A stretch of DNA of 64,000 nt from Moesziomyces globuligerus. Lineage: Eukaryota; Basidiomycota; Ustilaginomycetes; Ustilaginales; Ustilaginaceae. Of this stretch, positions 10,261 through 19,302 are shown piece after piece. Both the position numbers and the translations under genes were made by a program. Every line of letters begins with the position of its first letter. The stretch's first letter is position 1. The stretch covers positions 1,674,001 to 1,738,000 of the forward strand of contig JARVLF010000015.1 in the NCBI GenBank assembly GCA_030849465.1, read 5' to 3'. The notes beneath the pieces were generated by a model. That model was not told where the DNA came from. It did not search any database and worked only from the letters and a program-made list of their open reading frames with translations.

Positions 10261-10602
10261 ATGAATCTATCCTTTCGAGCCGCCTCGAACCCCAATTGAC
10301 CCACCTCAAAGGCCTCGACCCTCGACAAGCCTTGGGTTCCGGCTCGAACTACGTTCGAGAACTCTCGATCTGGCTCGACTCCCACCTCAAAGACCTCGAA
10401 GCGCAAAGCCCAGGACATCGATGCTCCTCCTGCCATCGAAGTAACCGACGAGGCCAAAGAGCGCCTCGAAGCTATTCAAATCCGGATCGAGGAGATCGAT
10501 CGCGAGATCGAAGCAAAGCAAGCACTTCGATCCACCTGGTCCAAGCACTTCAAGGGCCTTCGAGCTGCCAATGAGCTCGAGGCTGAGGTCGAAGACCTCT
10601 AA
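10261..10602 (+). pseudogene. Antisense coding-like ORF in the retrotransposon, broken by one TGA
   Basis: Opposite to gag-pol, an ATG at 10261 opens a frame of 114 codons closing at TAA 10600-10602, interrupted only by TGA at 10297-10299 (codon 13). The part after the stop reads like real protein: a Ser/Thr/Lys-rich start, then a charged amphipathic region (EAKERLEAIQIRIEEIDREI is typical) suggesting a coiled coil, then a basic WSKHFKGLR and an acidic end. It has no internal Met after codon 1. It fills almost all of the 400 bp between the integrase stop and the polypurine tract. I recognise no family. It could be an accessory antisense gene of the element, a captured host fragment, or a remnant of another element. 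Expression is unproven. Confidence 0.5.
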
Positions 10603-10661
10603 CTTACCTGTACCTAGTTTTCACCTATCGATGCCAATCGAATTGTGTTCGAGTCTTCCCT

Positions 10662-11504
10662 TCACAGCTGAGAGTCCACCTGTGACTGATCGTACCTGTC
10701 GATCTCCTCAGCTGGTCTAGAGGGGTCTTCCTCCAGAGGGACGAAGTTGTCGTTTGGCACATCGACCGTTGGACCTTGGGGTCGATGTATATCGTGGGGC
10801 TCTTCTAGGGTTTCGTGGAGCTGTCTTGCCTGCAGCTCCCCACTGGTAGGGTCTGGTGCAGTCCTTTGTGGTTGATCTTCTGCCTCGTACTCTTCGTGAA
10901 TTGCTCGTTCGATGTCTCGATGCAGTTCGTCCTGATCTAGACCTGCTACATCAGGGTTTACTGCTCGAAGCCTTCGAAAGAATACCTGAAACTCTGGCTT
11001 GTTCCAGAAGTCTTCGACTAGATTGTCTCGAGGATACGCTTTGATCAACCAATTACCATGCACCAGCGCTCGAAGCGCTTGACCGCTACTCGAAGCAAGG
11101 CTGTAAGTACCAAGAGCCTGTTTGGCTTTGATCTGGTAAGGACCAAACCATTTTGCTTCGAACTTCTGTGGATTCTGATGTCGAATCAGAACCCAATCAC
11201 CGACTTCCAACTTGTGCAGTTTGACCTTTCGATCATGCAGAGCCTTTGCTCGAACTGCTCGATTGTACGTTGCCTGAGCTGCCTTGTGTCTTTGAGTCTT
11301 AAGGTTGGGCAATCGAGTTCTAGGATCTTCGATTCGTCCTTCTAGCACTCTAGGCACCAGCTCGTCTGTCGGTAACCTAGGCTCGATGCCATAGGTCAGG
11401 AAAAATGGGCTTTGACCAGTTGCAGTCGACTTTCGAACCCGGCAAGCAAAGATCGCATTGGCTAGATATTGATCCCATAGCCTCGTGCTCTTTCCTACCA
11501 TTGA
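10662..11504 (-). pseudogene. Integrase C-terminal part of pol, downstream of in-frame TGA
   Basis: In the same frame as the RT-integrase segment but separated from it by TGA at 11505-11507. The translated part begins a few codons later with MVGKSTRLWDQYL and continues through the integrase C-terminal region (TGQSPFFLTYGIEP; VGDWVLIRHQNPQKF; WFGPYQI, a GPY/F-like module) to a hydrophilic tail of about 100 residues ending at 10662. No chromodomain signature is visible. It makes sense only as the continuation of pol, not as an independent gene. Confidence 0.9.
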
Positions 11505-13652
11505 TCAAGTCAACATCTTGCCAATAATCCCGTTCAAGGCTTCGACTTTTCCGTTTGTCCTTGGGTGGTATGCTGTAGCCAATCGATGCCGCGTTTTGAT
11601 CGTTCGAAGCAGGTGTTCGACAACTTTGGCCAGGAAGTTGGAACCATTATCGCTTAGAATCTCTTTGGGTGCCCCAAAGTTGAGTACGATCTCTTCGTAG
11701 ATGAAGTCGGCAACCCTCCAGGCTTTTGCATCTGGTAGAGCCTTTGCAATAGGCCAGCCTGTTGCATAGTCGATTGCTGTTAGAATCCATTGGTTACCGC
11801 TGGATGTCTTCGGTAGCTGACCAATGAAATCGATCCCCCACCTTTCAAAAGGCTGGATAGTTGAACTTGCCATGACTTGTGCGAGTTCTCGATCTTGGTT
11901 TGATCGTGATCCTTGCGATACTTGGCACTCGACACATGTCTTACAGAACCTCGATAGGTCTGCCTGCATGTGTGGCCAGTATGCCCTGGTTCGAACCAGA
12001 CCTAGCAGACCTGCTGCTCCTAGATGGCCATACGATCGATGCATCTTGTCCAAAAAGTGAGATCGATGCATGGGCTCCAGGTAAGGGGCTTGTTCGCCAT
12101 CTTCGAGAATCCGCACTAACTGATCATCTGCGTCGAGCCTCCAGTGACCTGCTTCTTCGAGCACCAGTGACCTTTCTAGGCCATCAGGGACGTCTCCCTG
12201 CCTTAGATAAGTCTTGATGAGGTCTAGATGATTCGGTTCCTCCGTTAGAGAGCCCAAGAAATCCGATCGACGGGAAATTGCATCTGCAACTGTGTTCTCT
12301 TCCCCTGCTCGATACTTGATATCCAGGTCGTACTCCCCGAATTCCGCAATCCATCTTTCTAACCTCTTCGAGGCAATCTTGGTCTTCGGTATCTGGGCTA
12401 GACTTTGATGATCAGTCAGAATGGTAATCTTGCAACCATTCAAGATGTAGTGTCTCCAGGTTCGAAGGGCATGCCGAATGGCCAACAGCTCCTTTTCATG
12501 AACTGGATACTTGAGCTCTGCTTCGGACATCTTTCTTCCATCGAAGGCAACAGGATGCATCTTGCCAGTAGATCGATCCTCTTGTAGCAGCACACAACCA
12601 ATAGCCCAGTCTGATGCATCTGTCTCGATGGTGTACTTCGAGGCAGGGTCAGGCTGTCTAAGGATCGGTTCTGAACAGAGTAGGCCTTTGATCTTTCTAA
12701 AGGCTAGATCTGCTCGATCGTTCCAGACGACCGGCACTTTCCTACTGTTCTTCGAGGAGATATCTAAGCCGCTCCCTTTGTTGACCTTGAGTAGATCGAA
12801 GAGTGGTGCTGTGATCGAAGCAAAGCCCCTGGCATATCTTCGATAGTACGAGCACAACCCTAAGAACGATCTCAGGTCGTGGATGGAAGATGGTCGAGGC
12901 CATTCTCGAATCAGCTTGACCTTATCTTCTAGGGGCTTGATTGTCCCTTGCCCGACTAGATGACCGCAAAACTCGATCGACTTGGCACCGAAGGTACACT
13001 TAGAGGGTTTTGCAAAGAGTCGATGCTCTTGAAGAACCGCCAGGATTCTTCGAACATGTTCTCGATGTTCCTCTAGCGTTTTCGAGTAGATCAAGATGTC
13101 ATCTAAGTAGACAATGACAAATTTGTCTAGAAAAGGTCGAAGTACTCGGTTGACGAGGGTTTGGAAAACCGAAGGGGCATTCTTGAGACCAAAAGGCATC
13201 ACCAAGAATTCGAACTTCCCAATTCGAGTATTGAAGGCTGTCTTCGAGACATCTTCCTTGTTGAGTCTAATCTGCCAGTAACCTGAGGTTAGATCAATTT
13301 TCGAGAACCATTGAGCTTGACCGAGTTGATCGAGGCATTGCTGGATGATGGGTAGAGGGTACCCATTGGTTGCAGTGATTGCATTCAGTGCTCGATAGTC
13401 GATGCACATGCGCCAACCTCCATCCTTCTTGGGCACAAAGATTACAGGAAACCCCCATGGGCTCGAGCTTTCTCGGATCATTCCTCGATCTAAGAGGGCT
13501 CGTACCTGCTCTTCTTGCTCTCGAAGCTGACTTGTGGTCAGATTATATGCTCGAATGTTCTTTGGTCCTTCCTCTCCTGTGCAGATGATGCTATCTTGAA
13601 GTTGTCGAAGCATCGGAATAGACTCGATCCTCTCATCCTCTGGTATGTCTGT
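11505..13652 (-). pseudogene. Reverse transcriptase - RNase H - integrase core of pol
   Basis: The main pol segment. Reverse transcriptase: palm motif YLDD at 13098-13109, preceded by FSKIDLTSGYWQI and VMPFGLKNAP. RNase H: IETDASDWAIG and ILTDHQSL. Integrase: an HHCC zinc-binding region (HRSYGHLGAAG ... CKTCVECQ) at about 11920-12080, then the D,D-35-E core with GIDFIG near 11830, SDNGSNF near 11645 and VEALN near 11535. All catalytic residues looked for are present. The segment is closed by TGA at 11505-11507, and upstream it is cut from the protease by TGA at 13653-13655 in the same frame. Confidence 0.93.
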
Positions 13653-14393
13653 TCAAAAGACATTCCCATACTTCTTGAGGATTGATTTGATCTTCGAGTC
13701 TTCAACCTTGGCTGTATAGCCATCGAGATTGACCTCGAGATCCTCTCGCACCACTAGAAGGAAGCAGTGACTCTCCTTCTTCATGATCGAGTTCATCTCC
13801 TTATGATCAAGGAGATCTAGGGGCCGATCCATGTTGTCTATGCTGTCCAACAGCAAAACACGATCTGATCGTCTGCCCATTAGAGCCTGCTTGATGGTTC
13901 CATCCTCGAATCGAAAGCTGACTATGTTTGTCTCGAAATCAAGGTTGACTTGATTTGCTCTAAGCCACTCGATACCTAAGATCAAGTCATGGTGTGGCAT
14001 CCGCAGCACCAATGCTTTCGTTGGATATTCGAAGCCATCTAGCTCCATTCTAAGCTGTACGGTTCCTTCGACTTGAAGACCTGAACCATCTGCCAGCTTT
14101 ACTTGTGATTGTGGACCTTCAGCTTCTACTCGAAGCGGGATCGTGTCCACCAAAGATCTTGATACAAAGGTTCGAGATGCACCAGTGTCAATCAGAGCCT
14201 TGAAGGAGCGACCTTCGACTCTGACCTGTAGTTCGATCAAGCAAAAATCTCCAGGATTTTCTTGATTTGCTACAACATTGAGGTGTCGAACCCTTCGAAC
14301 CAAATCTTGTTCGATCGATGTTGATGTTCTGTTGTCAAGGGCAGCGCTTTGATCGAGAGCTCCCTGACTCACACTCGATCCTGACCATTTCCC
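13653..14393 (-). pseudogene. Aspartic protease region of pol, entered by -1 frameshift
   Basis: In the -1 frame relative to gag and overlapping gag's end. It contains the retropepsin-like active site LIDTGASRTFVS (DTGA at 14178-14189) and the flap-and-C-terminal element HDLILGIEWL. No ATG opens this frame at a sensible position; entry is best explained by frameshifting at 14387-14393. The segment ends in TGA at 13653-13655, after which the same frame continues into reverse transcriptase, so the stop is a break within pol. Confidence 0.87.
14351..14393 (-). promoter_or_regulatory. -1 programmed ribosomal frameshift signal between gag and pol
   Basis: On the element strand the heptamer GGGAAAT (14387-14393) is in the correct phase in gag (..G GGA AAT). 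A 6-nt spacer GGTCAG follows, then a perfect 7-bp inverted repeat GATCGAG/CTCGATC (14374-14380 and 14351-14357) with a 16-nt loop. The gag stop TGA (14369-14371) lies in the loop. Slipping back one base leads directly into the protease frame, which is open. This is the X XXY YYZ plus stem-loop architecture known for -1 frameshifting. Confidence 0.82.
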
Positions 14394-15427
14394 AACTGCG
14401 CAGGTGTTTCTTCGATCAAGGTCAATCGACGCCCTTGTGGAACTGTGATAACACAGTCAGAGGATCGATGTCCTGCCTGACCACATTTGAAGCATAGATT
14501 GTTCCGCTTGCAGCGCTTCATGAATTCGAGCTTGGCCTGGTTGCCTTGATTTGCTCGACCTTGGTTCGATTTACCTTGGGCAGGGGAAGACATCTGAACC
14601 CTGGGCTGGTTTTGAAATGACCTCGAAGCTCTCTCGACTGCCTGATCATCGAGAAACCGGCTGTAGATCTTATCGGCAAATCGAGCAAGTGCCCTTAGAG
14701 TGGTAGGCTCGTCGGGTACGAGGCTAAGTCGGTTCAGAACTTCCCTGTTCAGACCTTTCCTGAACTTCTCGACCCTTAGAGATTCGGGGATAGGTGGATC
14801 AATGCGTTCGGCAAACTTAGAGAACTCGATGAGATACTCCCCCACCGGTCTCTTGCCTTGGACACAATTATCGTAGTCTCGTCGGCGCTTGTGAACCGCA
14901 TTGATATCCTCGAACTCCGTTCTAATCCAGTTGATGAACTGATCGAAGGTCAGTTTCTGGAATAGATTGGTCTCGGTTCCAGGGCTTGCGGTATCATCGA
15001 AGGTTCGTTCCAGCTTAGAACGTTCGATGGCCCAAGCTTCTTTGGCTGAACCAGTCAAGCTGTTGGCAGCATAGAGGATCTTCTCGAGTTCTGTGGGCAG
15101 TGCACCCTGTATCTCGAGGAGACTAACGCAGTCTCTAACTTGCATGATCCACATTCGAACTGCGTTGTCCTCTACCGTTCCATCGAAGAACGCAGGTCGA
15201 GTACTGACCAGTCTGTTCCCAGCTTGATTGGGTTGAGCGGTAGATCGAAGCTCCCTGACTTGGGTAGACAGCTCTATGACCATCTGTCGAAGGAACTCGA
15301 TCTCGCTCCCATCCCTCGATGGATCACCTTCGCCTTGGGTGGCCATCGATGCGGCTACTCTAGCGCTACGACGCTCTGTCGTGGGCACCGAGTTCACGGT
15401 GTTGTTGCTTGTCTGGTTGTTTGACAT
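14369..15427 (-). CDS. gag: Retrotransposon Gag with CCHC zinc knuckle
   Basis: A 352-residue structural protein forming the virus-like particle and binding element RNA. It starts with ATG at 15427, the first after the 5' LTR. The central capsid-like region carries the retrotrans_gag pattern (FINWIRTEFEDINAVHKRR; GKRPVGEYLIEFSKFA; FRKGLNREVLNRL). A single zinc knuckle CFKCGQAGHRSSDC (C-x2-C-x4-H-x4-C) lies at 14453-14494. It appears intact, with no stop or shift. It ends at TGA 14369-14371, inside the frameshift stem-loop. Confidence 0.93.
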   Translation of the reverse strand: MSNNQTSNNTVNSVPTTERRSARVAASMATQGEGDPSRDGSEIEFLRQMVIELSTQVRELRSTAQPNQAGNRLVSTRPAFFDGTVEDNAVRMWIMQVRDCVSLLEIQGALPTELEKILYAANSLTGSAKEAWAIERSKLERTFDDTASPGTETNLFQKLTFDQFINWIRTEFEDINAVHKRRRDYDNCVQGKRPVGEYLIEFSKFAERIDPPIPESLRVEKFRKGLNREVLNRLSLVPDEPTTLRALARFADKIYSRFLDDQAVERASRSFQNQPRVQMSSPAQGKSNQGRANQGNQAKLEFMKRCKRNNLCFKCGQAGHRSSDCVITVPQGRRLTLIEETPAQLGNGQDRV

Positions 15428-15471
15428 CTTGTAGAGTGTTTACTTTTCTATGATGTATCGAGATTGCAGAA

Positions 15472-15478
15472 GCTACCA
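15472..15478 (-). other. Probable primer-binding site
   Basis: Two bases inside the 5' LTR the element strand reads TGGTAGC, complementary to the 3' end GCUACCA of initiator tRNA-Met, the primer used by Ty3. Only seven bases match, so another tRNA remains possible. Confidence 0.6.
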
Positions 15479-15480
15479 AG

Positions 15481-15601
15481 TGTTGTCGAGCACGCGTCGA
15501 GTCAGCCGGGGCAAGGGGATGGTAGTTGAATTACAAGGGGACGCGCGTCGAGCGCGTCTAGAAATGCGCGTCGAGCGCGTCTAGAAATGAGGCATAATAC
15601 A
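15481..15601 (-). repeat. 5' LTR of the retrotransposon
   Basis: 121 bp, TG...CA ends, 120/121 identical to the left LTR. It contains the element promoter by position and the same internal 23-bp duplication. The gag start codon lies 54 bp downstream of it. Confidence 0.96.
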
Positions 15602-15605
15602 GGAC
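15602..15605. repeat. Target-site duplication GGAC, right copy
   Basis: Matches GGAC at 10121-10124 on the other side of the element. Confidence 0.85.
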
Positions 15606-16171
15606 GCCGAGTGGCTCGACCGTTCTTTTTCGCGGGGAGGACGCGAGAATTGCGACTGGCGACTCAGGCACGCGACTCGAGAAAAAGGCGGCTGAGGCCT
15701 CGAGCGCAAATGCTCCACATGATTCACAGATTTGGCAGCGGCGTGGCAGCGGCATGGCAGCGGCATGGCAGCCAAGCAGCCGACAGCATTCAGGCGAGTC
15801 CCGGCTTCCGTTGCCGCTCTCGTTGCACACCTCGCACAGACGCGTTTTCGCCCGGGCTTCCCCCGCATCGTCCACCATCCACCCTACTTCCTCCATCCAC
15901 ACAGCATCGGTGACGACCCTACCGCCGCCACCACCGCCCATCCACAGCCCAGTGCGATTGCCGCGCGGCCACTTGGCAATCCTGTTCGTGCGCCTACACT
16001 GCTCTCTGGCAGCGGCAGACGAGACGCCTCTTGACATCCATCGGCATCCACTTCCGCTTCTCATGTGCCGCCCAGCTTCGGTCTACATCCCATCCCGCCT
16101 GGCGCCCACCTTCCGCCATCGGCCTTGACCACACCTCACTCTCTCTCACACACCGCAAGCGCTCCCTCACC
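15606..16171. other. 5' flank of FCP1, interrupted from its original left part by the retrotransposon
   Basis: No gene is seen. Before the insertion this stretch was continuous with 9964-10120 and formed the divergent upstream region of GNL1 and FCP1. It contains the short 11-bp tandem repeat annotated separately and a C/T-rich stretch before the FCP1 start. Confidence 0.55.
15734..15766 (+). repeat. 11-bp tandem repeat (GCAGCGGCATG-like), 3 copies
   Basis: Three units, GCAGCGGCGTG then two GCAGCGGCATG, followed by a partial GCAGCC, in the upstream region of FCP1. Confidence 0.8.
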
Positions 16172-18922
16172 ATGTCCGAGCAGGATTGCAAGCATCCCGT
16201 GCAGCTGTTCGGCATGTGTGCCGTCTGCGGACAGGCCGTTGACGCCGACTCGGACGCATCTGCATCGCTCTCCGTGATGCACTCCAGCGCTAGCGTCAAA
16301 GTCTCGGCCGAAGAGGCGCAGCGGCTCGACTCCGAGTCCACCAGCCACCTGCTCTCCCAGCGTAAGCTCGCGCTCATCGTCGACCTCGACCAGACCGTCA
16401 TCCACGCCACCGTCGACCCCACCGTCGGCGAATGGATGCGCGACGAATCCAATCCCAACTACCAGGCCCTCCAGTCCGTCGGCAAATTCAGACTCGGCAT
16501 CGACGGCGAAGAGATCAAGGACGACGACGACCCCACCGCGCCCAAGGACGCCGCCGCTGCACTCAGAGCCTCCAGGGCCTGCTGGTACTACGTCAAGCCT
16601 AGGCCAGGCGTACCCGAGGTGCTCCAGCATCTCGCCAAAAAATACCAGCTCCACGTCTACACCATGGGCACAAGATCCTACGCCAACTGCGTGTGCAAAG
16701 TCATCGATCCGGACGCATCCCTCTTTGGCAACAGGATCCTCTCCCGAGACGAAAACGGCAGCCTCGTCCGCAAGAGCTTGTCCAGGCTCTTTCCCGTCGA
16801 TCACAGCATGGTCGTCATCATCGACGATCGCGAGGATGTGTGGAGCCGCAGTCCCAATCTCATCCCCGTCGAGCCCTACGAGTTCTTCATCGGCATCGGC
16901 GACATCAATGCCACCTTCCTCCCTACCCTGCCCGCGCAACCCGCTGCGCCGCCCGCTTTCGCAAAAGCTTCCACCTCGGCTACCAAGCTCTACGACGCGC
17001 CCGCACCTTCCTCCAGCACGGCGACCGACGCTCAGGACGCAGCGACGACCGGCAGCACGAGCGGCGCAACCAATGGCACGACGCCGGCGGTCGAAGACGC
17101 CGTGCACAAGGCGCAGGCCGAGGGACGCTCCGACGAGGAGCTGCAGGCGGTGCGCGAGGCGGCGGTGCAGTTTGCCGCACAGTCCGAAAAGCTGCAGAGC
17201 AAGCTCGCCGCGCAGCGCGACGCCAGACCGCTCGCCAAGATGCAGGAGGCGCTCGACGAGAAGCTCGGCAAACGCTCGTCACGGTCCGGCACAGCTACGC
17301 CGAATGGCACCGGCGATGCCACGCCCGCCACGCTGCCCACCGACCCTGACCGCAGCATAGACAAAAGCTCGGAAAGCAGTCAAGCAGCCGAGGCAGCCAC
17401 TACGACGCCGCCGACGAGCCCGCCTGGCTCGGACGAGGAAAAGAGCGCAGAGGGGATCGCACGGCCCGCGTTGCCCCCGCCGCCGCCGCCTCCGCCGCCG
17501 CAGTCGCACGCGGTGCTCGTCGACCGCGACACCGAGATGGACCGGGTGCGCAGCATCCTCGACGAGCTGCATGCGCAGTGGTATGCGCGGTACGACGAGA
17601 TGCAGGCGCATCCGAAGCCGCAGGCTGCGTCGGATGCGACGGTGCACAAGCCGTCGGTGGTGGATCTGCTGGCGGCCAAGAAGAAGCAGGTGCTGCACGG
17701 ATGCGTCATCGTCTTCAGCAGCATGATCCCCATCGGAACCGATCACGAAAAGTCGGACGAGTGGGCGCTCGCTCGCGAGTTTGGCGCGACGCCCGCAGCC
17801 GAGATCGAAGAGGGCGTCACGACGCACGTCATCGCAGGCCGCTTGGGCACGGTCAAGGTGCAACAGGCGCTGCGCATCGCCGAGAAGCAGAGGGAGCGCG
17901 GTCAAGAGCAGCTGCACGTCGTCCAACCACCCTGGTTCCATGGCTCGACGATCGGCTGGGCCAGACGCGAAGAAGATTGGTACCGCGTCTCGAGCGAGGA
18001 CAATGCGGCGTTTTTGAATTGCTTGGCACAGATCAGGGCCGCAGCGCCCGAGCTCGAAGAGAAGGAACCCATTGTCAAGGGAGGCTTGACACAGAAGAAG
18101 CTCGACATCGTGGAACAGATGAAGGTCTTCTATCACAAGATCGACAACAACCTACGGCCCCCCTGGTGGGACGAACTGGAGAAGCGAGAGGAGGAGGAGA
18201 CGCGCTCCATGGCACAGGTGAAGCCCTCGAGCTCGCTCGAACAGACGGACACCAATGTCCGGGGAGGGATGTCACGGGAGGGCGCCGACCTCGTAAAGGA
18301 GGAGGGGACGCTCTTCGAGAAGCCCGCATTGCCCGAGCTCGAAGAGAAGGAACCCATTGTCAAGGGAGGCTTGACACAGAAGAAGCTCGACATCGTGGAA
18401 CAGATGAAGGTCTTCTATCACAAGATCGACAACAACCTACGGCCCCCCTGGTGGGACGAACTGGAGAAGCGAGAGGAGGAGGAGACGCGCTCCATGGCAC
18501 AGATGAAGCCCTCGAGCTCGCTCGAACAGACGGACACCAATGTCCGGGGAGGGATGTCACGGGAGGGCGCCGACCTCGTAAAGGAGGAGGGGACGCTCTT
18601 CGAGAGCGAGTTGAACGAGATGGACTGGGGAGCCGCAGCAGACGAGGTGGATGCCTATCTCGATTCGGCCACTACGGCGAGCAACACCTCGTCGCCCTCG
18701 CCCTCGATGTTGGCCGAAGGCGACTTGGCCGAGGTGGAGCCTCTGCCGGCTTCGACGCTGAAGCGCGTGCGTGACGAGGGCGACGACGAGGAGGAGGAGG
18801 AGGACGAGGGACAGAAGAAGGCCAAGCACGAGACGCACGAGGGCGACGCCGAGGAGGACGGCATCGACTCGTTCCTCGACGACCTCGCCGAGGAGCTCGA
18901 TGGTCAACTCGATGACGAATAG
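16172..18922 (+). CDS. FCP1: RNA polymerase II CTD phosphatase FCP1
   Basis: Dephosphorylates Ser residues of the Rpb1 C-terminal domain to recycle polymerase II in the nucleus. The catalytic FCPH domain spans about residues 60-235 with DLDQT at 71-75 (the DxDxT nucleophile motif) and later RPGVPEVLQHL, YTMGTR and IIDDREDVW. A disordered Ala/Ser/Thr/Pro linker with poly-Pro follows, then a BRCT domain at about 503-605 (LHGCVIVFSS ... HVVQPPWFHGS). The 916-residue protein starts at ATG 16172 (MSEQDCKHPVQLFGMC); upstream codons in this frame lack an ATG. Residues 626-720 and 721-812 are a nearly perfect tandem duplication of a segment containing PPWWDELEKREEE, a region conserved after the BRCT. 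The acidic C-terminus may bind TFIIF, by analogy with other Fcp1. The gene is divergent from GNL1 across the retrotransposon. Confidence 0.94.
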   Translation: MSEQDCKHPVQLFGMCAVCGQAVDADSDASASLSVMHSSASVKVSAEEAQRLDSESTSHLLSQRKLALIVDLDQTVIHATVDPTVGEWMRDESNPNYQALQSVGKFRLGIDGEEIKDDDDPTAPKDAAAALRASRACWYYVKPRPGVPEVLQHLAKKYQLHVYTMGTRSYANCVCKVIDPDASLFGNRILSRDENGSLVRKSLSRLFPVDHSMVVIIDDREDVWSRSPNLIPVEPYEFFIGIGDINATFLPTLPAQPAAPPAFAKASTSATKLYDAPAPSSSTATDAQDAATTGSTSGATNGTTPAVEDAVHKAQAEGRSDEELQAVREAAVQFAAQSEKLQSKLAAQRDARPLAKMQEALDEKLGKRSSRSGTATPNGTGDATPATLPTDPDRSIDKSSESSQAAEAATTTPPTSPPGSDEEKSAEGIARPALPPPPPPPPPQSHAVLVDRDTEMDRVRSILDELHAQWYARYDEMQAHPKPQAASDATVHKPSVVDLLAAKKKQVLHGCVIVFSSMIPIGTDHEKSDEWALAREFGATPAAEIEEGVTTHVIAGRLGTVKVQQALRIAEKQRERGQEQLHVVQPPWFHGSTIGWARREEDWYRVSSEDNAAFLNCLAQIRAAAPELEEKEPIVKGGLTQKKLDIVEQMKVFYHKIDNNLRPPWWDELEKREEEETRSMAQVKPSSSLEQTDTNVRGGMSREGADLVKEEGTLFEKPALPELEEKEPIVKGGLTQKKLDIVEQMKVFYHKIDNNLRPPWWDELEKREEEETRSMAQMKPSSSLEQTDTNVRGGMSREGADLVKEEGTLFESELNEMDWGAAADEVDAYLDSATTASNTSSPSPSMLAEGDLAEVEPLPASTLKRVRDEGDDEEEEEDEGQKKAKHETHEGDAEEDGIDSFLDDLAEELDGQLDDE
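18047..18607 (+). repeat. 285-bp in-frame tandem duplication within FCP1
   Basis: Copy 1 starts at 18047 and copy 2 at 18332 (period 285 bp, 95 codons). Over about 275 bp I see a single difference, GTG versus ATG (Val/Met). Copy 2 ends near 18607 where the sequence diverges. Near-identity at silent sites means it is very recent or maintained by conversion. Confidence 0.96.
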
Positions 18923-19302
18923 TCCTCGTGCGCATCCGGAAACACGATTGTACTTTTAAACACCGCAAGGAAAGGCATTTGTGCAACATGCGCATTGGGA
19001 GTGTACATGTGCGAGAAGAGTGAAAACCAGATGATCTTTCATCATCTGGACAGTGCGGAGGGAAGCAAGACGGGGGTCGGTTGGTACGGACGAGAGGTCA
19101 GGTCAGGATGTACACTGTGCTGCGAAACCAAGGCGCGCGCGCACAGCGGTGGCGAGATCAAGTCGATTCGACCAAGCGAGCTCAAGCAAACGATGCGGGA
19201 TGGGTGAATCCGGTGAATTTGCGGCGAGTGATACAGTGCGAAACAAGAGATCCTTTACTAGAGAGACGATGTGTAAGGGTAGAACACAGTGAGAGGGGGG
19301 TT
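18923..19302. other. Convergent 3' intergenic, FCP1 / DPBB gene
   Basis: Short space between two stop codons; no gene or repeat recognised. It should hold both transcription ends. Confidence 0.5.

Larger units (their letters stand above)
10125..15601 (-). mobile_element. Ty3/gypsy LTR retrotransposon, full length, 5477 bp
   Basis: A complete element transcribed on the minus strand: 5' LTR 15481-15601, primer-binding site, gag, protease, reverse transcriptase, RNase H, integrase, polypurine tract and 3' LTR 10125-10245, flanked by GGAC duplications. The order protease-RT-RNase H-integrase places it in Ty3/gypsy. The integrase tail has a GPY/F-type motif (WFGPYQI) but no chromodomain that I can see. 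Gag and pol are in different frames and pol has two in-frame TGA codons, so this copy is probably non-autonomous unless stops are read through. LTR identity of 120/121 implies recent insertion. The element is lower in GC than its host and saturated with TCGA. It separates the divergent GNL1 and FCP1 genes, ending 161 bp before the GNL1 start codon. Confidence 0.97.

Noticed and set aside
10261..10602. Envelope-like gene in the retrotransposon
   Set aside because: The antisense ORF has no signal peptide or membrane segment, so an env role is not supported.
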